From Saccharophagus degradans 2-40 (GTDB lineage: Bacteria > Pseudomonadota > Gammaproteobacteria > Pseudomonadales > Cellvibrionaceae): a DNA stretch of 64,000 nucleotides. Below the pieces are notes generated by a model. It searched no databases and was not told where the DNA came from. It worked only from the letters and a program-made list of their open reading frames with translations. The stretch lies in contig NC_007912.1 of NCBI RefSeq assembly GCF_000013665.1, positions 2,838,501-2,902,500 on the forward strand, written 5' to 3'. Shown here piece by piece: positions 39,738 to 49,211 of this stretch (the stretch's first letter is position 1; every line of letters begins with the position of its first letter). The position numbers and the translations under genes were made by a program.

Positions 39738-40967
39738 ATGAAAAACCAATACAAAAACCTACTCGCTGTTGCTGTAAGCTCTTCTGTTTTAGCTACACCT
39801 GTTTTTGCAGAAGAAAGCAAATCTTTTGTAGACGCCATGAAAGACGGCAAAACAACACTGGATTTTCGCTTTCGTATAGAAGATGTATCAGAAGATAGCA
39901 AGGACAGCGCTACAGCTACCACTTTACGTACTCGTCTAAATCACGCTACCGGCAGCTACAATGGCTTTAGTGGGTTTGTAGAGTTCGACCAAGTATCCGA
40001 ACTTCTAGAAGTAGATTACAACACCGGCCCAGGTGGAACACCAGTACCAAACGCGGTAGTCATTGCCGACCCTGAAGGGACCGACCTTAACCAAGCCTAT
40101 ATTCAGTACAAAACTGAAAGCACCACATACAAATACGGTCGTCAGCGCATACTACTAGACAACCAACGCTTTGTAGGCGGTGTAGGCTGGAGACAAAACG
40201 AACAGACTTACGACGGTTTCTCTGTAACCAATAGCTCTATCGAAAACGTAAAACTCTTCGGTGCTTACGTAAGTAATGTGAACCGTATATTTGGTGATGA
40301 TCGCTCGCCTGCCGGTGATAACGCGGGTACAAACTTTTTATTTAATGCCAATGTTAAACTAGCCGATATAGGCACAGTGTCTGGTTACGCCTACCTACTA
40401 GATAACGAAACGCTAACCAAGTTTTCTACCAATACTTACGGTTTACGTTTAGCTGGCGCAAATTCAGGCTTTGGTTACAGTGCAGAATACGCTATGCAGT
40501 CTGACGCTGCCGATAACGCCGCAGATTACTCTGCAAGCTTCACCGCACTTGAAGGCTCATACAGTTTTGACCCTGTAAAAGTAACACTTGGCTACGAAGT
40601 ATTGGGAGCAGATGGCGCTGATGGCTACTTTATTACACCACTTGCAACCCTTCACGCTTTCCAAGGCTGGTCCGATATATTCTTAAACGGCGGCGCAGGT
40701 AACATTGCCGGCGGTATCGAAGATTTCTACGGCTCTATTGGTGGTAAAGTTGGCCCAGTAGCACTGTCTGCGGTTTACCACAGCTACTCATCTAACGATG
40801 TAGATGCAAGCACCCTTGCTTCTGAAGATTTGGGTACAGAGTTTGGACTTGTAGCGAAAGGCAAAGCAGGCCCTGTTGGTTTATTGTTTAAATATTCCGA
40901 CTACAGCGCCGACGCCTTTGGCAACGACACCAAGAAAATTTGGCTAATGGCTAACATTACTTTCTAA
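39738..40967 (+). CDS. Outer-membrane porin of the nitrate operon
   Basis: 409-residue beta-barrel protein with signal peptide to about residue 24 (TPVFA). Alternating strands with aromatic residues and a C-terminal Phe (ANITF), the signal for BAM assembly, mark it as an outer-membrane porin. Motifs such as RFRIEDVS, YIQYKT and KYGRQRI resemble alginate-export/OprD-like porins. It follows the ATPase after 77 bases and has its own AGGGGAA ribosome binding site. Its place suggests it lets nitrate or a related anion through the outer membrane; the substrate is inferred. Confidence 0.82.
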   Translation: MKNQYKNLLAVAVSSSVLATPVFAEESKSFVDAMKDGKTTLDFRFRIEDVSEDSKDSATATTLRTRLNHATGSYNGFSGFVEFDQVSELLEVDYNTGPGGTPVPNAVVIADPEGTDLNQAYIQYKTESTTYKYGRQRILLDNQRFVGGVGWRQNEQTYDGFSVTNSSIENVKLFGAYVSNVNRIFGDDRSPAGDNAGTNFLFNANVKLADIGTVSGYAYLLDNETLTKFSTNTYGLRLAGANSGFGYSAEYAMQSDAADNAADYSASFTALEGSYSFDPVKVTLGYEVLGADGADGYFITPLATLHAFQGWSDIFLNGGAGNIAGGIEDFYGSIGGKVGPVALSAVYHSYSSNDVDASTLASEDLGTEFGLVAKGKAGPVGLLFKYSDYSADAFGNDTKKIWLMANITF

Positions 40968-41048
40968 TAATATTGGTTAACCAACATTCACATCTACTAC
41001 TGTAAATACTCATCGCTACTTTTGGCCTCCCATTAGTAGCGCATCTCT

Positions 41049-41075
41049 CGGGAGGACGCCAGTCCTCTCGTTTCT
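41049..41075 (+). terminator. Terminator of the nrt-porin operon
   Basis: Nine-pair stem (CGGGAGGAC with GTCCTCTCG, one G-T pair), loop GCCA, followed by TTTCT. It lies 80 bases after the porin stop. Confidence 0.6.
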
Positions 41076-41248
41076 AATTGCCTTTCCATACCCCCTGTTT
41101 GCACAGCATCTGCAATTAAGGAAACAATCGTCAATACATTGTATGTAAACCACTTAGGTTTAGAATATGCTGCTCTTACGATTAAACTTACCGCAAACAC
41201 TCTCCTATTAAAGCTCTACGCTAGTTAGGTAACATTGCAAATGGAGTT

Positions 41249-42520
41249 ATGGTTTTGAACGATAAACCCCTCATTATTAAACTGCTTCCCCTTATTGGTC
41301 TTCTCGGTGTTATTGCAATAGTCATTGCCGCGTTACTGCTAACCAGACCGAAAGCTGACCGGTCCTTCACCCCGCCCGAAACACAGGTGGCTATTGCAGT
41401 TAATACACTCGAGGCCAAACCTTATACCGTTCAAATCCAGTCTTACGGGTTGGTGCAACCTCGCATTCAAACCCAGCTCACAGCCCAAGTGGGCGGTAAA
41501 GTAGATTTTGTGGCCGAATCGTTTCGCGACGGGGGATTTTTTGAAGCCGGCGAAACACTCATCGCTATAGAACAAGCCGATTATTTGATAGCGGTAACTG
41601 CGGCCGAGGCCAGCTATCTGGAAGCCGAGCAAGCATTAATAGAAGAGCAAGCCCGCGCAGAACAAGCGCGTTTAGACTGGTCGCGCTCTGGCAGCAACCA
41701 CAATCCTGCGCCCTTAGTGCTAAGAGAACCTCAAGTCGCAGCAGCCAAAGCGCGCTTAAAAGCTGCAGAAGCAAACTTGGCAGGCGCAAAGCTCGATTTA
41801 GCGCGCACAAAAATTAAAGCCCCCTATAGCGGCAGAGTACTTACCAAACACGTAGATATTGGCAACGTTATAAGCACTAACAGTGCACTGGCAGACATTT
41901 ACGCTACCGATGCAGTCGAGGTTAAACTCCCCATTAGGAACAACGAAATTAACCTGCTGCAACTGCCAGAAACCTATCGCGTAGCCACTCAAGCACCCTC
42001 GCAATTACCGCGCGTTACGCTTGTCTCTGACCTCGTCGAAAAAAGCGAATGGGAAGGCTCAATTGTGCGTACATCTGGCGCGATAGAAACCGACAGCAGA
42101 CAAATCTATGTGGTCGCTCGAGTAGAAGACCCCTTCGGCGAAAAAGCGTTAAACAAAACACCGTTAAAAATTCGCCAATACGTAACGGCCAATATTGAAG
42201 GCAAAACCCTCCCCAATGCGATTGTTATTCCTAACAAAACCATCTACCAAGGCTCGTATGTATATTTATACCGCGATGGGCAAGTGCATAGGCAACCTAT
42301 AAAAGTACTATGGCAAAATGAAACGGATGCAATTATTGCAGAAGGCTTAACCAACGGTGATCAACTAGTTGTTACCCCGCTTGGGCAAGTAGCATCTGGC
42401 ACGCGAGTAAAAATAAGCGGCGCACCAAGCAGTAATGGTGGAGAAAAACGCAAAGGCGAATGGAAGAAAGACGGCCCACGCGAAAATAGAAAGCAACGTG
42501 AAGAAGGAGCCGCTAAATGA
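41249..42520 (+). CDS. RND efflux periplasmic adaptor (membrane fusion protein)
   Basis: 423-residue adaptor of an RND pump. N-terminal membrane anchor (about 8-31, LLPLIGLLGVIAIVIAALLL cited by its core), lipoyl halves around LTAQVGGKVDFVA (about 80) and IKAPYSGRVLTKHVDIGNVI (about 190, first part), a helical hairpin between them, then beta-barrel and membrane-proximal domains. The tail is very charged (EKRKGEWKKDG). The ATG at 41249 sits only two bases after GGAG; a TTG at 41255 has better spacing and would shorten the protein by two residues. Overlaps the pump gene by 4 bases. Confidence 0.92.
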   Translation: MVLNDKPLIIKLLPLIGLLGVIAIVIAALLLTRPKADRSFTPPETQVAIAVNTLEAKPYTVQIQSYGLVQPRIQTQLTAQVGGKVDFVAESFRDGGFFEAGETLIAIEQADYLIAVTAAEASYLEAEQALIEEQARAEQARLDWSRSGSNHNPAPLVLREPQVAAAKARLKAAEANLAGAKLDLARTKIKAPYSGRVLTKHVDIGNVISTNSALADIYATDAVEVKLPIRNNEINLLQLPETYRVATQAPSQLPRVTLVSDLVEKSEWEGSIVRTSGAIETDSRQIYVVARVEDPFGEKALNKTPLKIRQYVTANIEGKTLPNAIVIPNKTIYQGSYVYLYRDGQVHRQPIKVLWQNETDAIIAEGLTNGDQLVVTPLGQVASGTRVKISGAPSSNGGEKRKGEWKKDGPRENRKQREEGAAK

Positions 42521-45500
42521 TCGAGTGGTTTTGTAAAAATCATGTAGCTGCAAACCTATTACTGCTTGCGGTGGTGCTTGCGGGTTTATTTTCGCTAACT
42601 AGCCGCATCCCGTTAGAGATTTTCCCTACCGTCGAATCCAACGTTGTGCAGGTAAACATTACCCTGCGAGGCGCCACACCTGAAGACGCTGAGCTGGCTA
42701 TTGCTACACGTATAGAAGAAGCGGTACAAGATTTAGAAGGCATAGAAGAAATTGTTAGTCGCTCTACCGAAGGTGGTGCAAGCATTGCGATAGAGGTGGA
42801 ATCGAGCTACGACCCTCGCATTTTACTCGACGAAGTGAAAAGCAGAGTGGATTCCATTAACACCCTACCCAGTGACGCCGAACGCCCCATTATTTCCCTC
42901 GCGGTGCGAAAGCGCGACGTAATGATGGTGACGGTATCTGGTGACGTAAGTGAACGAGAAATTCGCGAGCAAGTAGAGCAAGTACGCAACGAGCTTTTGC
43001 TACTACCCAATGTGAGCCAGGTAGACCTTAATGGCGTGCGCGACTACGAAATAGCCATAGAATTAAGCCAAGATAGCTTGCGCGAATATGGCTTAACCTT
43101 AAGCCAAGTATCGAATGCCATTACTCAAAGCTCGCTAGATTTATCTGCCGGTAACATTCGTACCGACGGTGGCGATATCCTTATTCGCTCGAAGGGCCAA
43201 GCCTACAACAAGCACGAATTCGACCAAATAGTTTTAAAAACCCATAGAGACGGCACCCTTCTTAAGCTTGGCGATATAGCCACCGTAACAGACGGCTTTG
43301 AGGAAACAGCCATACGCACTCGCTTTAACGGCAAACTCGCTGCAGGCTTGCGCGTATATCGAATTGGCAAACAAAGCGCCATTCAAGTCGCCAAGGAAGT
43401 GCGCGAATACATTGAGCAAAAACAAACCACCATGCCCGAAGGCATGGAAATAAGCTACTGGGATGACGATTCCCAAATTGTAAAAAGCCGCATCAAAACA
43501 CTCACTACCAACGCTGTTCAGGGCGGTATTTTAGTTTTATTGCTGCTTAGCTTGTTCTTGCGTCCGGCGGTGGCTTTTTGGGTGTTTATTGGTATTCCTG
43601 TAAGTTTTCTGGGCGCCTTTTTTGTTATGCCCTTTATTGGCGTAACCCTAAACCTTATTAGCCTGTTCGCATTTATTGTGGTGCTGGGGATTGTGGTCGA
43701 CGATGCAATTGTAACCGGTGAAAATATATACACCCACTTGCGATCCTCCGAGTCGGGCCTTGCAGCCGCCATAAATGGCACCAAAGAAGTCGCGGTGCCC
43801 GTTACCTTTGGTGTGCTCACCACCGTAGCGGCGTTTGTGCCATTATTTTTTATGGGCGGCGACCGCGGCCCGGTGTTTGCGCAAATTCCGGCAATTGTGA
43901 TTCCTGTATTATTGTTTTCGCTTATTGAATCGAAGCTGGTTTTACCGGCGCATTTAAAATACCTAAAAATCAAAAAAGACCATCAACCCAACAAACTTGA
44001 AAGAATTCAGCAGAATATTGCCAACGGCTTTGAGCGAGCCATCTTAAAATACTACCAACCAGCCCTTAAGGTTTGTACAAATAACAGGCTAATCACCGTA
44101 ACCTGCTTTGTAGGCATTCTAGCGTGTATCAGTACTGCAGTTTACGTTGGACACTCCAAATTTACTTTCTTCCCTCGTATACCCAGCGAGACAGTGCGCG
44201 TTAACCTCACCCTGCCCACAGGCACGCCTTTTGAGGTTACCGACCAGTATGTACAAACAATCACGGGCCATGCCCGCAGCCTTAAAGAGAAGTACGTTGA
44301 CGAAAACGGTCAAAGTATCATTCTTAACATTCTATCTATGACAGGTGGACGCGGTGGCGCCTCCCACCAAGGTGAGGTGCGATTTGAGATTTCACCACCA
44401 GAAAGCAGAAAGTCCACCATTACCAGCCGAGAGCTTTCGCGAGAGTGGCGAGAGCTAATAGGTGAGATTCCAGGCGCAGAAGCCCTTACCTTCCGCGCAG
44501 AAATTGGCCGCACCAGCGACCCCATCGATATACAGCTGCGATCCAACAACTTTCAAGAGCTAGAAATCGTATCTGACAAAATCAAAGAAAGGCTCACCAC
44601 CTACGCCCCAGTGTTTGATATCAACGACAGTTTGGCAGACGGTAAAGAAGAACTGCGTATAGAGCTAAAACCAGAGGCTTATTTACTTGGAGTAAACAGA
44701 GCCGAAGTTGTACAGCAGGTGCGGCAAGCATTCTTTGGTGTGCAAGCGCAACGCATCCAACGTGGGCGTGATGATGTACGAGTGATGGTGCGCTTCCCTC
44801 GAGAAGAGCGCGAGTCGATTGCACACTTAAACAACATGCTAATTCGCACACCTAGCGGCCAACAGGTGCCCTTTAGCCATATTGCTGAATACACGCCATC
44901 GCAAAGCCCTACCGCTATTTATCGCATAGACGGCTACAGAACTGTCAACGTGCGGGCTGATGTAGATAAACAAGCCGCTAATATGACTGTTTTACAGTCA
45001 GACTTAGAAAAGTACGTTGCCAGTCTCGTGGCTCAATACCCAGGCATGAGCTACAAAATGGGCGGCGAAAGCGAAGAGCAGCGCGAATCATTCACCTCGC
45101 TCTACTGGGGTATAGGTGCCGTAATATTGGTTATCTATGCCCTACTCGCCATTCCATTTGGCTCGTACTCTCAGCCGCTTATCGTTATGTCCATCATCCC
45201 TTTCGGCCTTATAGGGGCTATCGTGGGCCACTGGATAATGCGTATGGATTTAACCATTATGAGCATGCTCGGTATGCTTGCGCTTATTGGCATAATCGTG
45301 AACGACTCATTAGTACTGGTAGATTACATTAATAAGATGCGTGCACGGGGCATGGCACTACGTGAAGCCGTGCTTACGGCTGGCGCTGCTCGCTTTAGGC
45401 CCGTAATGCTTACATCGCTCACAACCTTTATTGGGTTAATGCCATTACTGTTTGAAAAAGCAACACAAGCACAGTTCTTGATCCCCATGGCTGTATCGCT

Positions 45501-45636
45501 AGGCTTCGGTATTATATTCGCTACGTTTATTACCTTGATTCTCGTACCCGTGAATTATTTACTTATGGAGAGTGCCGGACGCTATTTCGCATGGCTAAAA
45601 GAGACGCTGCGCTCAAAATTAGCACTAAAGAGGTAA
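42517..45636 (+). CDS. RND family efflux permease (AcrB/MdtB-like)
   Basis: 1039-residue proton-driven inner-membrane exporter with the twelve-helix, two-loop RND layout. First helix about 10-28, a periplasmic loop, a helix group about 335-530 with GIVVDDAIVTGENI (acidic proton-relay residues), a second loop, and helices about 865-1020. The start is ATGA-coupled to the adaptor gene. No outer-membrane factor gene follows, so a TolC-like channel encoded elsewhere is needed. The substrate is unknown; the class covers drugs, detergents and metabolites. Confidence 0.94.
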   Translation: MIEWFCKNHVAANLLLLAVVLAGLFSLTSRIPLEIFPTVESNVVQVNITLRGATPEDAELAIATRIEEAVQDLEGIEEIVSRSTEGGASIAIEVESSYDPRILLDEVKSRVDSINTLPSDAERPIISLAVRKRDVMMVTVSGDVSEREIREQVEQVRNELLLLPNVSQVDLNGVRDYEIAIELSQDSLREYGLTLSQVSNAITQSSLDLSAGNIRTDGGDILIRSKGQAYNKHEFDQIVLKTHRDGTLLKLGDIATVTDGFEETAIRTRFNGKLAAGLRVYRIGKQSAIQVAKEVREYIEQKQTTMPEGMEISYWDDDSQIVKSRIKTLTTNAVQGGILVLLLLSLFLRPAVAFWVFIGIPVSFLGAFFVMPFIGVTLNLISLFAFIVVLGIVVDDAIVTGENIYTHLRSSESGLAAAINGTKEVAVPVTFGVLTTVAAFVPLFFMGGDRGPVFAQIPAIVIPVLLFSLIESKLVLPAHLKYLKIKKDHQPNKLERIQQNIANGFERAILKYYQPALKVCTNNRLITVTCFVGILACISTAVYVGHSKFTFFPRIPSETVRVNLTLPTGTPFEVTDQYVQTITGHARSLKEKYVDENGQSIILNILSMTGGRGGASHQGEVRFEISPPESRKSTITSRELSREWRELIGEIPGAEALTFRAEIGRTSDPIDIQLRSNNFQELEIVSDKIKERLTTYAPVFDINDSLADGKEELRIELKPEAYLLGVNRAEVVQQVRQAFFGVQAQRIQRGRDDVRVMVRFPREERESIAHLNNMLIRTPSGQQVPFSHIAEYTPSQSPTAIYRIDGYRTVNVRADVDKQAANMTVLQSDLEKYVASLVAQYPGMSYKMGGESEEQRESFTSLYWGIGAVILVIYALLAIPFGSYSQPLIVMSIIPFGLIGAIVGHWIMRMDLTIMSMLGMLALIGIIVNDSLVLVDYINKMRARGMALREAVLTAGAARFRPVMLTSLTTFIGLMPLLFEKATQAQFLIPMAVSLGFGIIFATFITLILVPVNYLLMESAGRYFAWLKETLRSKLALKR

Positions 45637-45669
45637 TAGTCGAGCATTCAGCTCAACACAAAGAAGAGA

Positions 45670-45688
45670 TAGGCGCCACTCGCGCCTA
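45670..45688 (+). terminator. Hairpin after the RND operon
   Basis: Seven-pair stem TAGGCGC/GCGCCTA with loop CACTC, 33 bases after the pump stop. No T-run follows, so it is a weak terminator or an mRNA-end structure. Confidence 0.35.
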
Positions 45689-45841
45689 GTACAAAATCAT
45701 TAATTAGCGTGATATACAAAAAGTGTGCACAAGCAAACAGTTTTTGGCGCGTAAAATCGACAAAAAAATGATAAATCGCGACGAAAGGGAGAATTCGATG
45801 CTTTAAATTACCAAACATTCATCTTTTTTGTGATATTATTC

Positions 45842-45928
45842 CTACCGTAAGCCGCTCAGAAATGAAGTTTCCTCATTGACGGGTGTCTTCGCAAACATGA
45901 TTTTGGGGGAGCTATGCTCCCCTTTTTT
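45842..45928 (+). ncRNA. Candidate small RNA ending in a strong terminator
   Basis: About 87 bases. CCGT (45844) pairs with ACGG (45879), enclosing an AATGA/TCATT hairpin with loop AGTTTCC. The 3' end is a seven-pair stem GGGGAGC-TAT-GCTCCCC followed by T6 (45906-45928), a textbook intrinsic terminator. An extended -10-like TGTGATATTAT lies just upstream (45829-45839) without a clear -35. No reading frame fits. It lies 270 bases from the RND stop, so it could instead be a distal terminator of that operon. I do not recognise the family. Confidence 0.5.
45905..45928 (+). terminator. Strong intrinsic terminator
   Basis: GC-rich seven-pair stem with loop TAT and six Ts. Terminates the candidate small RNA and/or read-through from the RND operon. 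Confidence 0.85.
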
Positions 45929-45929
45929 A

Positions 45930-47247
45930 TGCCTGAACAAAAATCACCCGCTCCGCTACCCTCTTCCTCGCAATATTTACTCTGATTTAAAGATCAAATA
46001 CACGCATTTTTGTACCCCATAAGTACGAACTTAGGCTATTCATTGTCATAGTTAAAGCCAAAACTGTCGCATGAAATTTTTTAGAATATAAATTAGTCTT
46101 TTTACTTCTTTTTGAAATATAAATATCGTTTTTTTAACTACCCCTAAATGATGCACGCTACCATTTAAGTTAATCTGGTATATTTCAAAACAGAAATAAA
46201 TACACAAACATCTGATTTTATTGGATTTTAAAGCACAGGCCATACGATGTTAGCACAAACATTATCATTTTGACGCCACATAAAACACAACGTAATAGGA
46301 GCCACAAAATGGTAATTTTACGGGTACTCAAACGTACAAATACACGCAGTTACTACTGAAAGGACGAAATTAAACCTAAGATTAAACTATTCTAACCATC
46401 CGCTAACGAAAAACAGTTTGCGGGCTCGCTGTAATATCTTTATCTATAGCGACACACAAGATTTAAGAGCGGTTTAGCTGCCAGTGGCAATCTAAATATT
46501 TGGTAAATTTAAATCTTGGACAGGAACACCGAATACGTTTAGATACCTTTTTGGCGTATTACGAAGTGTTACCAATAAAAATAATAATTAAATTCAGTTC
46601 GGCGTAACCCGGCCCACTGAAACATGATGCGAGGATACCCAATGATAAACATATACAGACTCCCCTACCGTTAGCTGAATAGTGATAAAAGCGTTTAAAG
46701 TTTTTAACACATTAAGCGCAATGCTCTTTAGAACCTTCATGCAGACTGCATATTACTTGTTAAAGAGTGATTTACTTAACAAATAACGCACCGGCGTATG
46801 CATATAACAAAATATGTGGATGCATTAACAGATCCAAACAAACGGATAGTTAATAATATTTAACATATTTATGAAGTCAGAATTCTTAATAAAGCGCCCC
46901 TAAAAATAAAAGCGCTAAGAATAAATGGAAATTACCCGTACTAAATGGATTTCATGGAAGAAAAACAACAAAACGGATAATAAAAAATATAGAAATCATG
47001 TTTGCAAGACACAGCACGCGGGCCCAATAGGGCCCGCGCATGCTATATGGAGTACACAACTAGCAAGTGCTAGCTGTTAATCACCGAACTTAATGAAGGA
47101 ATGCATTGGGGTTTCAAGGTAACAGTACCGTTGCCGCACAATGACAATATAAACCACGTAAAAAACCTATCGCGACTCCCCTTCGCACTCTCAGTTTGAA
47201 TTGTACGTTGCCTTTGCCTCCTTCCGCCCAGCGCACTAGGAAACTCA
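45930..47247. other. AT-rich stretch without a convincing gene
   Basis: 1.3 kb, markedly richer in A and T than its neighbours. Two tiny frames have good ribosome binding sites: 46309-46359 (16 codons, TAGGAG upstream) and 46642-46674 (10 codons, GAGGA upstream). No longer frame has a credible start or protein-like composition. It may be a decayed accessory segment or a large regulatory region for the genes at 47248 and 47551. Confidence 0.5.
47017..47038. repeat. Perfect GC-rich inverted repeat
   Basis: CGCGGGCCC and GGGCCCGCG around loop AATA: nine perfect pairs, all G-C, inside an AT-rich region. No T-run on either side. Might be an RNA hairpin in the leader of the downstream genes or a protein-binding palindrome. 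Confidence 0.6.
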
Positions 47248-47514
47248 GTGCATACGATACGATTGGCAAACAAACGGAAAACTATGAGCATGCGCCCCCA
47301 GCACAACACTAAGTATTCTTTTACACACCTCACTGTTACTACACTAGGTTACTGCACAATTTTTTTTATAGCAGTGCTGCTGCTCGACGCTGCGCGCAAA
47401 GAACCTGCGAATCATGGCGCCAATAGCAGTGCGCCAGCCACCATAATTCACCCACAAAATAGCATTTCGACGCTGAAAGCATTAAAGTTTGTCTGGATTA
47501 CTCGTCAACAATAA
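47248..47514 (+). CDS. Possible small membrane protein
   Basis: Up to 88 residues from a GTG at 47248 (AGGAAA upstream) or 76 from ATG 47284 (GGAAA upstream). It has a basic N terminus, one likely membrane helix (about residues 31-50 of the long form: TLGYCTIFFIAVLLLDAA) and a short hydrophilic tail. 36 bases before the methyltransferase gene and on the same strand. No family recognised; it could be a chance frame. Confidence 0.35.
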   Translation: MHTIRLANKRKTMSMRPQHNTKYSFTHLTVTTLGYCTIFFIAVLLLDAARKEPANHGANSSAPATIIHPQNSISTLKALKFVWITRQQ

Positions 47515-47550
47515 TAAATCCAAACTACAACTAGAAGCAGTGAGACAGCA

Positions 47551-48981
47551 ATGGCTTTAAACAATAAGAATACGGCTACAAATGATGTGATAGCCACAGC
47601 CACAAAGGGAGATAAATGGGTAACAGATTACGCATGGATTAGCGGCTTAGCGGGGGCTTTAACAGTAGTAGCACTAGCCGCTTGGTACAATGCAGGTCAT
47701 ATTTTGAGCAAAGGCGTTTCGGTGGCCGGCTGGCAATTAACCCACACCCGCTTAGACAGCATTTTATTTGCCCTAGGCGTTATTACCTTTGTTATGCTCA
47801 CAATTGAGCTTGTACGCATCTATTTATGGGATGACCGATTCAAATTTACTGTTGCCCCCAAAGTAAAACAGGGGCACTACTTTTCATTTCTGATTGAATC
47901 GGTAATCAATTACCTATTTTATCTTGCTCTGCTCTCTTTAGTATTGTGGTTTTACCATAGTGCCGGTGAGTATGGTTACCTAAGAAACAACGCCTACTAT
48001 CAAAGCTGGTTTCGCTTTTTAGATATTGTGTGGAACGGTTATTTATGGGTGGGCCTGCCCTATGTATTAATTACTCGTGCAATTAAACACAGTGCAGAAG
48101 CAGACGCACGCGACTACGGCTACTACTTCCAGCGCGTAGTCGCCTATCCCTTTTCATTTATTAACCTAGGTGATAAGCAAAAGCAAAATACACCGTACTT
48201 TTCTGATATAGACAAAAAAATCACCCGCGGACTATTAGTGAAATTATTTTTCACGCCACTAATGACGGTGTTCTTTGTCGATCAGTTCCCACACTTAGTG
48301 GGGAATATCGGTTATATTTTTGACGGCTTACCAAAAGCCCTTTCAAGCGGATCATTTACCCACCGCAGCCTAAATAACGACTTTTTCAATATTTCGATCT
48401 CGTTTATTTTTTCTATCGACGTGGCTTTGGCGTGGGTAGGCTATGTTATTTCTTCGCGCTGGGTAGATAACCAAACCAGCAGCGCAGAGCCTACGATGCT
48501 TGGCTGGGTGGTGTGCTTAGCATGTTATCCACCCTTCCAGTTCGTACTAGGCTTGTATTACGGCGCGCCGGGAGAGAGAGATTCGATTAACCTTTACGAC
48601 AACCAAACGCTAGTTACCATTTTTATGACCATGATGCTGGCTAGCTACTTTGTTTATATGTCTGCCACACTTTGGTTTGGTACTCGATTCTCAAACCTTA
48701 CTAACCGCGGCATTATTCGTAGGGGGCCTTTCGCTTATATTCGCCACCCTGCCTACGCTTCAAAAAATTTCGCCTGGTGGTGCATTATGTTTCCGGCCGT
48801 AATTTATAACGCAACGCATAGTGGTGTTGAGCTGGCAATTATCCAAATTATCGGGTTAGTACTGCTTACCTACGTATACTACTGCAGAGCTATTACAGAA
48901 GAGCGGCACCTTAGCGCAGACCCTTGCTACCGAGAATATTGCGAACAAGTTAAGTATCGATTTATACCTAAAGTATTTTAA
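47551..48981 (+). CDS. Multi-pass membrane protein with a C-terminal ICMT/PEMT-like methyltransferase domain
   Basis: 476 residues with about nine membrane helices. The last 110 residues carry the isoprenylcysteine/phospholipid methyltransferase pattern: GIIRRGPFAYIRHPAYASKN (about 388-407) with the RHP motif, then RAITEERHL, DPCYREYCEQV and a final RFIP. These bind S-adenosylmethionine and the acceptor. The N-terminal two thirds are an unusual extra membrane region, as simple ICMT homologues have about 150-250 residues. The acceptor is unknown; lipids or small membrane-soluble molecules are possible. Nothing in the context identifies it. Confidence 0.75.
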   Translation: MALNNKNTATNDVIATATKGDKWVTDYAWISGLAGALTVVALAAWYNAGHILSKGVSVAGWQLTHTRLDSILFALGVITFVMLTIELVRIYLWDDRFKFTVAPKVKQGHYFSFLIESVINYLFYLALLSLVLWFYHSAGEYGYLRNNAYYQSWFRFLDIVWNGYLWVGLPYVLITRAIKHSAEADARDYGYYFQRVVAYPFSFINLGDKQKQNTPYFSDIDKKITRGLLVKLFFTPLMTVFFVDQFPHLVGNIGYIFDGLPKALSSGSFTHRSLNNDFFNISISFIFSIDVALAWVGYVISSRWVDNQTSSAEPTMLGWVVCLACYPPFQFVLGLYYGAPGERDSINLYDNQTLVTIFMTMMLASYFVYMSATLWFGTRFSNLTNRGIIRRGPFAYIRHPAYASKNFAWWCIMFPAVIYNATHSGVELAIIQIIGLVLLTYVYYCRAITEERHLSADPCYREYCEQVKYRFIPKVF

Positions 48982-48995
48982 TTAAAAAAATAATA

Positions 48996-49019
48996 GCGCC
49001 ACCCCTATGAGGGCGGCGC
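48996..49019 (+). terminator. Hairpin after the methyltransferase gene
   Basis: GCGCC-A-CCC paired with GGG-C-GGCGC (eight pairs, one A-C mismatch), loop CTATGA, 15 bases past the stop. No T-run, so it is a weak terminator call. Confidence 0.4.
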
Positions 49020-49101
49020 ACACTAATTGCTAGTTTTATTCATTGAATAAGCTGCAATAGCCTAGGCGCCATACATAACCACAACAGGCACTGGGCGAAA
49101 C

Positions 49102-49126
49102 GGACGCTAATCTAAAGTTAACGTCC
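49102..49126. repeat. Inverted repeat upstream of cel6A
   Basis: GGACG-c-TAA and TTA-a-CGTCC around a seven-base centre, 85 bases before the cellulase ATG. Size and symmetry suit a regulator operator, for example for induction by cellulose breakdown products; no known operator is recognised. Confidence 0.35.
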
Positions 49127-49211
49127 AATCATGTATGTGAAACACCCAACTGCCAATTTCACTTTTATTACTAAAGGTGACTTTGGTTAATTCAATCCAG
49201 AGGAAAAAATC

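Noticed and set aside
45842-45928. RsmY/RsmZ-type small RNA controlled by GacS
   Set aside because: Such RNAs have many GGA loop motifs; this segment has only one and that lies in the terminator stem.
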